This document shows positions 36,515 through 45,386 of a stretch of DNA of 64,000 bases, piece after piece. The DNA is taken from the NCBI RefSeq assembly GCF_025154055.1, contig NZ_JAOALK010000033.1, positions 124,001-188,000 on the forward strand, given 5' to 3'. The notes under the pieces are model-generated. The model was not told the DNA's origin and searched no databases. It saw only the letters and a list, made by a program, of their open reading frames with translations. Every line of letters begins with the position of its first letter. The stretch's first letter is position 1. Position numbers and translations under genes: made by a program. This stretch comes from Aquibacillus koreensis (GTDB lineage Bacteria > Bacillota > Bacilli > Bacillales > Amphibacillaceae).

Positions 36515-36931
36515 CTATTTAACAATTAACACAGGACATTCAACCCGCTTGGCAACTTTATGACTAACACTACCAAGAATCATATCCTGTAGTTTATTTA
36601 AACCACGACTACCAACAACCACACAATCAAATTTCTCATCATTGGCAAACTTCACGATCTTCGGACCAGCTTCTCCGTGTAGAATATGAACATTATAATC
36701 TATTCCAGACTCTTCAAGCAGATCTTTAACTGGTTTAATCTTTCCTTTTCTCTCACGTTCTACCTCATATTTATCAACACTATGAAGAACATCTTCTTTC
36801 GATTTTTGACTGTCCACGACATACACTACATCAATTGTTCCTTGAAACATTTGTGCAAGTTTTATCGCATGTTCAGCAGACCTAATTGAGTGTTGCGAGC
36901 CATCTGCAGCTAACAAAATTTTATTATACAA
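36515..36931 (-). CDS. universal stress protein A family (second copy)
   Basis: About 138 residues. TTG 36931 is chosen because AGGGGTGG lies five bases upstream and the product then begins YNKILLAADGS, matching the first copy (MYNKILLATDGS). The ATP-binding motif GSRGLNKLQDMILGSVSHKV is intact. It is ~45 bp downstream of a SulP transporter gene on the same strand, so the two are probably co-transcribed. Confidence 0.92.
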   Translation of the reverse strand: MYNKILLAADGSQHSIRSAEHAIKLAQMFQGTIDVVYVVDSQKSKEDVLHSVDKYEVERERKGKIKPVKDLLEESGIDYNVHILHGEAGPKIVKFANDEKFDCVVVGSRGLNKLQDMILGSVSHKVAKRVECPVLIVK

Positions 36932-36976
36932 ATATGCCACCCCTATAATCAATCTTTCTCTATTTAAATTCGATTA

Positions 36977-38437
36977 TTAATGTCCTGAAGCCTTAGATAG
37001 ACCACCCATACGTTTTTTCAGATCTTTACTTTCTTCATTTAAACCAGTGTACGTTACTTTTATCTGATTTTGCTCGAACTTCATTTCAATTTTGTCCAAC
37101 GCACCGATCGCAGAATCATCCCACAAATGAGCATTTGTTAGATCTATTTCTACTTCTTTCACTGTATCAGTAAAGTTAAACTTTTCTAGTAAATCATTAA
37201 CGGAAGCAAAGAAAATTTGACCATGTACTTTATACACTTTTTTCTTACCTTCTAGTGCTACAATTTCATTTACTTTTACTTTAGATATCTTAGCAGCAAA
37301 GAAAATGGCACTCAATAACACACCTGTTAAGACACCGATGGAAAGGTCATGGGTCACTACAACTGTAGCCACTGTTACGACCATAACTAGTGCATCAGTT
37401 CGTGGGATCTTGTGAATATTTGTTAGTGATGACCAATCAAATGTACCAATCGATACCATAATCATGACACCAGCTAAGGCTGCCATTGGGATTTGTACTA
37501 CTACGCCGCCCAAAACGATGATGAGGAACATTAAAAACACACCGGCTACTAGCGCTGATAAACGTCCACGTCCACCAGATTTCACATTAATAACAGATTG
37601 CCCAATCATTGCACACCCTGCCATTCCGCCAAAGAAACCAGTCACTACGTTCGCAATACCTTGACCACGGCTTTCTTTATTCTTATCACTCTCTGTATCT
37701 GTCATATCATCCACTATATTAGCTGTTAAAAGTGATTCTAGTAAACCTACAATCGCTAAAGCTAAAGAGTATGGGAAAATAATCATTAATGTTTCAAAGT
37801 TTAATGGAATATCAGGGATCAAAAACACCGGTAATTGCTGTGTAAGATTTCCTAAATCTCCAACTGTTCTAACTCCAATATTAGCAAAAATAGCAATTGC
37901 TGTTACGACGATAATTGCTACTAATGTAGATGGTACTGCTTTTGTAAATCTAGGTAATAAATAAATAATAGCTAAAGTTAATCCAACTAATGCATACATC
38001 ACCCATGTCTCACCAACAAAGTGTTGTAGCTGTGAAGTAAAGATTAGAATAGCCAACGCATTTACGAAACCTACCATTACCGAACGTGGAACAAATTTCA
38101 TAATGCTAGCTAATTTAAATACACCAAATAATATTTGTATAATACCTGTTAATATAGTTGCTGCGAGTAGATATTGTAGTCCATAATCCGCTATTAAATT
38201 GATCATTAAAAGTGCCATTGCACCGGTTGCTGCTGAAATCATACCCGGTCTTCCTCCAACAAATGCAATAACGACTGCTATACAGAACGATGCGTAAAGA
38301 CCCACCATTGGGTCTACTCCTGCTATAATCGAAAAAGCAATTGCTTCTGGAATTAGCGCGAGCGCAACTACTATTCCTGACAGGATATCTCCTTTTACAT
38401 TTCCAAACCACTCTTGTTTTAATTGTGTAATATCCAT
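36977..38437 (-). CDS. SulP-family anion transporter with STAS domain
   Basis: About 486 residues from ATG 38437 (GAGGTG upstream). Some ten to twelve transmembrane segments with the SulP features [18 protein letters not shown] and [23 protein letters not shown], then a C-terminal STAS domain (~390-470, [36 protein letters not shown]). SulP proteins carry sulfate, bicarbonate or dicarboxylates; the substrate is unassigned. A sulfate or bicarbonate role is possible. A Usp gene follows it. Confidence 0.92.
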   Translation of the reverse strand: MDITQLKQEWFGNVKGDILSGIVVALALIPEAIAFSIIAGVDPMVGLYASFCIAVVIAFVGGRPGMISAATGAMALLMINLIADYGLQYLLAATILTGIIQILFGVFKLASIMKFVPRSVMVGFVNALAILIFTSQLQHFVGETWVMYALVGLTLAIIYLLPRFTKAVPSTLVAIIVVTAIAIFANIGVRTVGDLGNLTQQLPVFLIPDIPLNFETLMIIFPYSLALAIVGLLESLLTANIVDDMTDTESDKNKESRGQGIANVVTGFFGGMAGCAMIGQSVINVKSGGRGRLSALVAGVFLMFLIIVLGGVVVQIPMAALAGVMIMVSIGTFDWSSLTNIHKIPRTDALVMVVTVATVVVTHDLSIGVLTGVLLSAIFFAAKISKVKVNEIVALEGKKKVYKVHGQIFFASVNDLLEKFNFTDTVKEVEIDLTNAHLWDDSAIGALDKIEMKFEQNQIKVTYTGLNEESKDLKKRMGGLSKASGH

Positions 38438-38738
38438 TTTGCACCTCATTTTATTATGTTTTGTTCTTTTGCTCCTCACAAAAGATGGATTCCGTAGACA
38501 ACAAAATGAATAATATCACATAACCGTACATGCTCAAAACTACAAGAAAACGGAAACATTACAATCATTCTAGCTTATCCTCTATTTTCCTTCAACATAA
38601 TACCCTATTTCACAAAACGCACAAAAAAGCACATTTCAGTATAACCATTTATAACTGAGTATAATTTGGTTTTATTTTTTTAATAAACAGTCGGTATTAT
38701 GGTATGATACAAGTATGTTGATTTTTGGGGGCGGCCTT
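38438..38738. other. gap between divergent sulP and xis-like genes
   Basis: About 300 bp, AT-rich. It includes the sulP leader and, near 38690-38710, TATGATAC as a candidate -10 for the small HTH gene. No gene is seen. Confidence 0.5.
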
Positions 38739-38921
38739 ATGGAAAAAGAAATTATGACTGTAGCTCAAGTTGCAGAATATTTACAATTAAGTGAAATGAC
38801 TACATATAAACTTGTCCAAGAAGGAAAAATACCTGGTTTTAAGATTGGTAGGCATTGGAGAGTAAAAAGAGCGGATTTAGATGAATTTATTGAACGTTTA
38901 AAAAATGGGGAAAGAATTTAA
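38739..38921 (+). CDS. excisionase-type helix-turn-helix protein
   Basis: 60 residues from ATG 38739, preceded by GGGGGCGG; an in-frame ATG eight codons earlier is less well supported. A MerR-like/excisionase HTH covers nearly the whole protein: MTVAQVAEYLQLSEMTTYKL, GKIPGFKIGRHWRVKRADLDEF. In this context, with no integrase nearby, it is more likely a small DNA-binding regulator than a phage excisionase. It ends in a terminator and faces the selA gene convergently. Confidence 0.88.
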   Translation: MEKEIMTVAQVAEYLQLSEMTTYKLVQEGKIPGFKIGRHWRVKRADLDEFIERLKNGERI

Positions 38922-38950
38922 CTCCTATATTGAATCGTATATGATCATGT

Positions 38951-38985
38951 AAAAAGGGTGCAAATAATATTTTGCACCCTTTTCA
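38951..38985. terminator. terminator between xis-like gene and selA
   Basis: AAAAAGGGTGCAAA-TAATA-TTTTGCACCCTTTTC; A and T runs on both sides allow use from both strands. Confidence 0.9.
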
Positions 38986-39021
38986 TTTAGAAAAGAAGGT
39001 CCCAAAATGGGATCCTCCCTC

Positions 39022-40428
39022 TTAATCTTTCGCCAACTCTATAAAAACGGTCCCAACCTGATCCATTTCATCTTTCGAAATCGTTCTGAAATCCAATAAT
39101 ACCTTTTCATCCTTAATTCTAGCGATGATAGCCGGTTGACCTAGTCTTATTTTTTCTGCTAATTGTTTTGCAGTATAATGTCTGTGAGTTACAGCCACAA
39201 CGAATGTTGGTATGTGCACATCGGGCATGGTTCCACCACCGATTTGTGACGTTGACTCTACCATCTCTACATCATAAATCTCTTGATAAGGTTCCAGTGT
39301 AGTTATGAATTGGCTACACTGTGCTTCAATCTCATCTAATGGCTTAAGGATGTCCCTTAAAGTTGGCAATTCTTGTCTAGCATGACCTGTAATGTAAGCT
39401 AACAGTGTTTTCTCTAAAGCAGCAAACGTCATCTTGTCCACGCGTAAAACTCTAGCAAGTTGATGTTTTTTCAACCGATCAATTAAAACCTTTTTCCCAA
39501 CAATGATACCTGCCTGTGGCCCACCAAGTAACTTATCGCCACTAAAAGAAACAAGATCAACACCAGATTCAATTACTTCCCTCACAACTGGTTCCTCACC
39601 AATTCCCGCTTCTCTAAAGTCAAAAATGGAACCACTGCCAAGATCCTCGTAAAAAATAACGCCCTCACTTTTTTGTGTTAGCTCTACAAGAGCCTCCGAT
39701 TCAACGGTTTGCGTAAATCCTATCGTTTTAAAATTGCTTGTATGTACTTTTAATATCATTCCTGTGTCTTCTGTTATCGCATTTTCGTAATCATACAAGT
39801 GTGTTTTATTGGTAGTGCCAACTTCTACTAAATGTGCTCCGCTTTCCTCCATTATGGAAGAAACTCGAAAAGATCCACCTATTTCTACGAGCTGCCCACG
39901 CGATACAATGACTTCCTTTTCTTTTGCTAACGCGCGAAGCACAAGGTACACGGCAGCAGCATTGTTATTCACAATCATTGCAGCTTCAGCACCTGTTACT
40001 TCCACTAACATTTCTTCTAGAATGTCATGTCTGGATCCACGCTTGCCTTCTTCGACATTGTATTCCAAATTAGAATATTGGCCAGCAACTTTCACAACAT
40101 GCTCTATTGCTTTTTCACTTAGTCTTGCTCGTCCTAAGTTTGTATGTAATACGGTACCCGTAGCATTAATAACGTTCGTAATGCGGTCCCGTTCCAGTTG
40201 TATAAGTTTCTGTTCTGTCTGAGCCCAAATATAATCGGGTAGATTTTGACTAGTTATTTGTTCTTCCATCATTCCATTAACTAATACGTACCTAATATCA
40301 TTTATTACTTGTTGAATTGCTTTTGTAATTTGTTCAGGCGTCTGTCCTAAACGTGTTCGTAGATCGTCAAACTGCACACTATGTTGAAGTTCATGTATGG
40401 GGGGCAGTTCACGTAGTAAATGCTTCAT
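39022..40428 (-). CDS. selA: L-seryl-tRNA(Sec) selenium transferase
   Basis: 468 residues, a PLP enzyme that converts Ser-tRNA(Sec) to Sec-tRNA(Sec) with selenophosphate. Features are TNVINATGTVLHTNLGRA, YSNLEYNVEEGKRGSRH and the PLP Lys in VSFSGDKLLGGPQAG. GGAGTGGAG precedes the ATG. It is the third gene of selB-selW-selA on the minus strand. Full length; no defect seen. Confidence 0.97.
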   Translation of the reverse strand: MKHLLRELPPIHELQHSVQFDDLRTRLGQTPEQITKAIQQVINDIRYVLVNGMMEEQITSQNLPDYIWAQTEQKLIQLERDRITNVINATGTVLHTNLGRARLSEKAIEHVVKVAGQYSNLEYNVEEGKRGSRHDILEEMLVEVTGAEAAMIVNNNAAAVYLVLRALAKEKEVIVSRGQLVEIGGSFRVSSIMEESGAHLVEVGTTNKTHLYDYENAITEDTGMILKVHTSNFKTIGFTQTVESEALVELTQKSEGVIFYEDLGSGSIFDFREAGIGEEPVVREVIESGVDLVSFSGDKLLGGPQAGIIVGKKVLIDRLKKHQLARVLRVDKMTFAALEKTLLAYITGHARQELPTLRDILKPLDEIEAQCSQFITTLEPYQEIYDVEMVESTSQIGGGTMPDVHIPTFVVAVTHRHYTAKQLAEKIRLGQPAIIARIKDEKVLLDFRTISKDEMDQVGTVFIELAKD

Positions 40429-40514
40429 TTTATCTCCACTCCTTTACGGGAAACCACTTTCATTATAATTGGAATTGCGTGGATTACCAAATAGTATGAA
40501 ATCAACATAAAAGA

Positions 40515-40535
40515 CGATTCGGAAATTCCGAATCG
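40515..40535 (-). other. perfect hairpin between the SelW-like gene and selA
   Basis: CGATTCGGAA-A-TTCCGAATCG, a 10-bp perfect stem 13 bases after the SelW-like stop. On the minus strand it is followed by TCTTTTATG, a weak T run. It may be a partial terminator that lowers selA relative to upstream genes. Confidence 0.6.
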
Positions 40536-40547
40536 CCATTGTAAAGA

Positions 40548-40787
40548 TCACTTTAACTTTTCCATTTCATCAATGATAAGTTCAACAGTAGGATATTCTC
40601 CCGTTTTTAACTTAGAATAAACTAAATTCCCATTTACAGAAATCTCAAATGCTCCACCTGAACTTGGGACTAACTCCATATTGCTAATAGTAGAGCGATA
40701 ATGTGTAAATAACTGTTCCGCAAAACTTGCGGCCTTTGGTGCGTAGTTTCACTGCATGCAAAATTCAATGGATACCTTAAAGCTCAT
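40548..40787 (-). CDS. selenoprotein W-like (Rdx family) selenoprotein with in-frame UGA
   Basis: 79 residues when UGA at codon 13 (40749-40751) is read as selenocysteine. ATG 40787 is preceded by AGGGAGGA. The protein begins MSFKVSIEFC-MQ-U, a CxxU redox motif, and continues through PSSGGAFEISVNGNLVYSKL, the GGxFEI signature of the SelW/Rdx thioredoxin-like family. Sixteen bases after UGA is the hairpin CCGCAA-GTT-TTGCGG, a good bacterial SECIS candidate. It lies 48 bp after selB and ~120 bp before selA, inside the Sec operon. Ordinary ORF calling would miss it. Confidence 0.92.
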
Positions 40788-40834
40788 ATTAAATTCCTCC
40801 CTAACCTATTGTAAAAATCACTAGTACCTTTATT

Positions 40835-42715
40835 TTAACCCCAATACCTTTCACTGTCATGTCGTTTGGTTATACCTAGTTCATCTAACAGTTCTAGGAT
40901 AGGGATTAAATACTTTCGCGATATATTCCAGACTTCTTTTGCATCATTTAAGCTAAAGGAATCCTCCGTATTTTCTTTTAATCGTTTAATCGCATCTTCC
41001 AATGCAGTTTTGTGTATAATTAAATCTTCTGTTAAACGATAAGCTTGATTCGTTTGAAGTAAGAAGACTTCTAGTTCATCCCCTTGTTGTGAAGAAATCG
41101 TGGAGTTGTTCACATATTCCTCCCACTTTTGAACGGTTAACCCATCGTTGTGAAGATCTTCTATAACCTCTTCCATTCGCTTCTCCCATTTCTTAGGTAA
41201 ATGGGGTTGAAAATCTGCTTTTGCAATAAATTGATTTACCTTTTTCAACCGCTCTTCTTCTATGAAAGTTTCAATGGTGTATTCCATCATTATTTTCGGA
41301 TAGCTTCCATCCAGGGACTGAATCATCTCTGCTTTATTCATTCCAAGCCGCATTGGATAGGCCTCGTGGTAAGAAACGATCTGATCTAGGATCGTTTCTC
41401 CTAGACGATCCACTAATAATTTTAAAGTGTACTTCCCCTTCGGTAATGGAATGATTGCATCTTCTTTTAAAATCTGTTTTACCTCATCTATATCCAAGGA
41501 AGTAGCTTGAACCAATTCATCCACTGATAAAAGGAAGTGATCCTTCAGTGCATCTGTCACCAAGTCTTTCGGAGACCCTTCTTTTTTCTTTTGAAGCATC
41601 TCAACTGTTTTCTCTCCAAAACGATACGTGTCACCCTTTGGATCGATAACCCAACCACCACCAATGGTCTCTACCGGTGTTGGACGTCGCAAAATAAAAC
41701 GATCCCCTCGACGCACTACAATCTCTTTTTCAAGGCGCACCTGACATAAAACTTCCCCTACATTTTCTTGCACGACATTGCGATCAAAAAAGACAAGCTT
41801 CCCCATCACCTCTGAAGTACCTACGTGCATTTTCACAGGTGCTCGTTGCTTAACTGGAAATTGGAGGTCATCCACAAATCGTATTGAGACATCAATCGTA
41901 TCCGTAACTAGGAAATGATCTGAAGATACCAACACATCCCCTCGTTCTATGTCTTCACGGTTAGCTCCACCAAGGTTGATCGCTGTTCGCTGCCCCGCAT
42001 GGGCGACTTCGACATCTTGATGGTGTACTTGAATATTTCTCGCTCTAACCTTTTTTTCTAAAGGTAAAACAACCAACGAGCTAGCTTTATGTACAGATCC
42101 TTCATACACTGTTCCGCGTACAATCGTACCTTGTCCCTGTACGGTAAAAACCTGATCAATCGGCATTCGAAATGAACCATGCCGATCCCTAAAATCCATT
42201 TGTTCTAATTTTTCAAAAATCGCTTGCTTTAGCTCTGATAGTCCTTTTCCTGAAACACTGTCCACAAAAAACATCTGTGCCTCATGAAAAGGGCTCGATT
42301 CTAGCGTTTCCGTGATATCTAAAGTTACAATATCTAGCATTTCATCGTCCACTTGGTCTATCTTCGTAATAACAATGATTGCCTGTTTTATTCCCAGGAA
42401 TGATAGGATTTCTAAATGTTCCTTTGTTTGAGGCATAACGCCTTCATCAGCAGCAATCACCATCATGACTAGATCAATTCCTGCTACTCCAGCAATCATC
42501 TGCCGGATAAAACGTTCATGACCAGGAACATCTACAATCGATACATGTATATTTTTTTCTGTTTTAATTGGGGCATAGCCTAGTTCGATTGAAATCCCAC
42601 GTGCTTTTTCTTCCATTAATCGATCGGTATCTATATTGGTTAGTGCTTTTGTTAACGTAGTCTTCCCATGGTCAATATGACCAGCCATGCCGACTGTAAA
42701 ATACTTTTCTTTCAA
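40835..42715 (-). CDS. selB: selenocysteine-specific elongation factor
   Basis: About 626 residues. TTG 42715 (GGGTGG five bases upstream) is preferred because it gives a typical N-terminus KEKYFTVGMAGHIDHGKTT; the frame is open 22 codons further. The G domain (GHIDHGKT, DVPGHERF, ITKID) is followed by EF-Tu-like beta barrels and four C-terminal winged helices that bind the SECIS hairpin. It delivers Sec-tRNA to UGA codons. First gene of selB-selW-selA; its start faces away from the tRNA-Sec gene. Confidence 0.96.
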   Translation of the reverse strand: MKEKYFTVGMAGHIDHGKTTLTKALTNIDTDRLMEEKARGISIELGYAPIKTEKNIHVSIVDVPGHERFIRQMIAGVAGIDLVMMVIAADEGVMPQTKEHLEILSFLGIKQAIIVITKIDQVDDEMLDIVTLDITETLESSPFHEAQMFFVDSVSGKGLSELKQAIFEKLEQMDFRDRHGSFRMPIDQVFTVQGQGTIVRGTVYEGSVHKASSLVVLPLEKKVRARNIQVHHQDVEVAHAGQRTAINLGGANREDIERGDVLVSSDHFLVTDTIDVSIRFVDDLQFPVKQRAPVKMHVGTSEVMGKLVFFDRNVVQENVGEVLCQVRLEKEIVVRRGDRFILRRPTPVETIGGGWVIDPKGDTYRFGEKTVEMLQKKKEGSPKDLVTDALKDHFLLSVDELVQATSLDIDEVKQILKEDAIIPLPKGKYTLKLLVDRLGETILDQIVSYHEAYPMRLGMNKAEMIQSLDGSYPKIMMEYTIETFIEEERLKKVNQFIAKADFQPHLPKKWEKRMEEVIEDLHNDGLTVQKWEEYVNNSTISSQQGDELEVFLLQTNQAYRLTEDLIIHKTALEDAIKRLKENTEDSFSLNDAKEVWNISRKYLIPILELLDELGITKRHDSERYWG

Positions 42716-42848
42716 CTTAGCCACCCATCTCTTTTCCTGCCATTTACTACTTACTTTAATCTCCAAAACTTTGATATTCAAGTAAGAAGAGTTAGTAGTG
42801 AGTGATTTCCACTAAAAAAAACTTCTCATCACTTTCTGAGTGAATAAC

Positions 42849-42877
42849 TTGTTCAATAAAAAGGTAATATGTATAAT
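42849..42877 (+). promoter_or_regulatory. promoter of the tRNA-Sec gene
   Basis: TTGTTC (42849-42854) and TATAAT (42872-42877) with a 17-bp spacer, 26 bp before the tRNA. Confidence 0.82.
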
Positions 42878-42903
42878 GAATTTTGTTACGTAAAAAGCAC
42901 TAT

Positions 42904-43000
42904 GGGGTTGGATGGGTGACTGGTGTCCCCCTGGGTCTTCAAAACCCTGAGGGAGGCGCGTGTCGTCTCCGGTGGGTTCGATTCCCACACAGTCCCGCCA
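42904..43000 (+). tRNA. selC: tRNA-Sec (anticodon UCA)
   Basis: About 97 nt. The T arm GTGGG-TTCGATT-CCCAC, discriminator G and encoded CCA end the molecule; the anticodon loop CTTCAAA carries TCA. The acceptor (GGGGTTG with CAGTCCC, two wobbles), a long variable arm (GAGGGAGGCGCGTGTCGTCTCC region) and extended D stem fit the 8+5 architecture of bacterial tRNA-Sec. It is divergent from selB, with its own promoter. Confidence 0.95.
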
Positions 43001-43123
43001 AACCTTTATGAGCAAATATAAAACACCCTACAATGATAACAGTGTAAATTCAACTTAAGATTTATACTGTTACTTCCTATGTTTATATTAGATTTTTCCT
43101 TCCTTAAAATCACATTTATTTCT

Positions 43124-44233
43124 TCAAATAATACTCGTATTACTTTTATCGTTATACATCTTCTTATCAACCTTTGAATAGAGTTCATCCACTGTCATAT
43201 TTTCCAGATATTGCTGATACCCATAACTAAATGTAAGTTGATTGATAAACGTAACATCATGATTCTTTAACAAGTGTTCAACGGAAGAAATATATTGTTC
43301 CACTTTTGTATCTGATTTTTCAATCACAACAATAAATTCATCTCCCCCAAGCCTTGAAACTAAGGAATTCGTGTGAAATACCTTTTTTAATACTTGGGCA
43401 AATGCTATAAGTACTTGGTCCCCTTTGTCATGTCCATATTGATCGTTAATTTCTTTGAAATTATCTAAATCAATCAGGATGACACCAAACTTTTTATTTA
43501 CCTCAATGAAGTGTTGTACATATGTTTCATAGCTATGTCGGTTATATATCTTAGTAAGGTAATCTTCTTCAGACGATGAGGTTTCTAAAAATATGTAAGC
43601 AACTAATATACCTAATACAATGGATGTCCAGGAAAAATACAACCTTGATTCAAACAACTGGACTACCATACCAATTATGGGGAGCATGAAAAACACTAGA
43701 AAGATGCTCAAAGCGTAGAATCTAATTCTTTTTCTATTTAAGATCAAGAGGAGGAACATGTAGACGTATAGACTTGCGAGTACTAAATAATGCAACCCCT
43801 TATAATCTCCACTACTAAAACTAACCGTTTCCGGATTTATTTGAAAATATAATGGATAAAAAATATTAATGATAAGGATTATAAAAGTAACTGCACTTGC
43901 ACCTTGATAAAATCTTTTTTTATAAATTCGTTTTGGATCCTTAAATAAATGATAATCTACATACGATAGCATCAAGCCACCTAATATAGGTCCAATCATA
44001 AACAAGATGAAATTAGTAGAATACTCCAGAAAATAGGCTCCAAAGAAAGTCATGCCATCAAATATCCATGTCAATGGTTCCATGATAATCGCTACAGCAC
44101 TAGCAATCATTATATATTTGAGTATTTGTTTACTGTAACTTTTCACTTTTGATTTTGTTTTTATAATTAGATACAGCACGATCAGTATAACTATTGCAAA
44201 AATATTTATTTGAAACTGGACTATATAATGCAT
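43124..44233 (-). CDS. membrane-bound diguanylate cyclase (GGDEF)
   Basis: About 369 residues from ATG 44233 (GGGGGAAA upstream; earlier in-frame codons lack a ribosome site). Seven or so hydrophobic segments fill residues 1-215. A C-terminal GGDEF domain has the intact active motif SRLGGDEFIVVIE and DLDNFKEINDQYGHDKGD, so it should make cyclic di-GMP. The input signal for the membrane part is unknown. It is monocistronic. Confidence 0.9.
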   Translation of the reverse strand: MHYIVQFQINIFAIVILIVLYLIIKTKSKVKSYSKQILKYIMIASAVAIIMEPLTWIFDGMTFFGAYFLEYSTNFILFMIGPILGGLMLSYVDYHLFKDPKRIYKKRFYQGASAVTFIILIINIFYPLYFQINPETVSFSSGDYKGLHYLVLASLYVYMFLLLILNRKRIRFYALSIFLVFFMLPIIGMVVQLFESRLYFSWTSIVLGILVAYIFLETSSSEEDYLTKIYNRHSYETYVQHFIEVNKKFGVILIDLDNFKEINDQYGHDKGDQVLIAFAQVLKKVFHTNSLVSRLGGDEFIVVIEKSDTKVEQYISSVEHLLKNHDVTFINQLTFSYGYQQYLENMTVDELYSKVDKKMYNDKSNTSII

Positions 44234-44555
44234 ATAGTTTCCCCCATTATTCTTATGTATTAAAATAATTATATTCTGCAAACGCATAAGAGTCAAAAGT
44301 CCTATTTCATTTGATAGAGATAGCGCTTCTTTTTGCATGGAAAACGCCCGACAATGAAAGACTTAAGTTATTATAACTATTCTACTGTTGTTATTAAACT
44401 CACTCTTTCTCCCTAGACTTAAATTCAAGATTTTCAGTTTCTAAATATGCAATTCTTAGTTTGAATGGGATTCGCACGTGGAATCGGTAGTAACATATTA
44501 TCCACAAACGGCGTAGATTTAAATGTCGTCTATAAAATAGGAGAGGAGATAGAGT
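44234..44555. other. gap between divergent GGDEF and flavodoxin-like genes
   Basis: About 320 bp of AT-rich promoter sequence. The downstream gene has GGAGAGGAG as its ribosome site. No gene or clear operator seen. Confidence 0.5.
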
Positions 44556-45170
44556 ATGAAAGCAATATATTTGAATACCTCATTAAAAACGAGTGATGAA
44601 GAGTCAAACACAAGCGCCCTGATTGGTAAATCAAGAGATTGGTTGGAAAAAGAAGGAATTGAGACTGAAGAACTTAGAATAACAGATTACCATATTTCAT
44701 TTGGGATGAAGCCCGATATGGGTGATGGTGACGAATGGCCAATAATCTTAAAAAAAGTATCTGAAGCAGATATTATTGTAATTGGAACCCCTATTTGGAT
44801 CGGGGAAAAAAGTAGTGTTTCTACCTTAGTGATGGAGCGTTTGTATGCATCTAGTGCAGAAACCAACGAACATGGACAATCGATTTATTATAATAAAGCT
44901 GGTGGTGCTATCGTTACTGGCAATGAGGATGGGGCAAAAGAATCTGCAAAATCAATTATTTATGGTTTACAGCATATAGGATTTACCATTCCCCCAAATG
45001 TGGATGCATACTGGGTTGGAGAAGCTGGACCAGGACCATCCTTTATTGAGAGTGGACAAGATAATAATTTCACACAACATAACACGAAGACACTTTCCTA
45101 TAATTTAATCCATTTTGCTAGACTTCTGAAGAAACACCCCATACCAGCACAAGGAAATTTGTTAGGATAA
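44556..45170 (+). CDS. flavodoxin-like NAD(P)H-dependent FMN reductase
   Basis: 204 residues with a flavodoxin-like fold. YLNTSLKTSDEESNTSALIG binds the FMN phosphate; VIGTPIWIGEKSSVSTLVMER is the characteristic second flavin-binding loop. Proteins of this family reduce FMN, quinones or azo compounds. It has a strong ribosome site and is followed by a terminator, so it is a single-gene unit. No substrate can be assigned. Confidence 0.88.
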   Translation: MKAIYLNTSLKTSDEESNTSALIGKSRDWLEKEGIETEELRITDYHISFGMKPDMGDGDEWPIILKKVSEADIIVIGTPIWIGEKSSVSTLVMERLYASSAETNEHGQSIYYNKAGGAIVTGNEDGAKESAKSIIYGLQHIGFTIPPNVDAYWVGEAGPGPSFIESGQDNNFTQHNTKTLSYNLIHFARLLKKHPIPAQGNLLG

Positions 45171-45213
45171 TTACGCTATCAGGCATTCTTCCTAAAGTTA
45201 GCACACTTTTATC

Positions 45214-45246
45214 ATAAATCCGAATAAAATATTTATTCGGATTTAT
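45214..45246. terminator. terminator after the FMN reductase gene
   Basis: AAATCCGAATAAA / TTTATTCGGATTT perfect 13-bp inverted repeat followed by ATTAC; symmetric. Confidence 0.8.
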
Positions 45247-45386
45247 TACATATATATCCCCTCAATTAACAACAGTTAGCTTTGCAAACTTAAACAATTC
45301 CGTCGCTTTCTCACCATCCAGTTTTCAACAAACCCGATTGCTGTGTTAAAATGAACAAACAATCATTTTAGAACGGAGTAGTAATT

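Noticed and set aside
38739-38921. Phage excisionase marking a prophage
   Set aside because: No integrase or phage genes are near; single excisionase-type HTH proteins are common as plain regulators.
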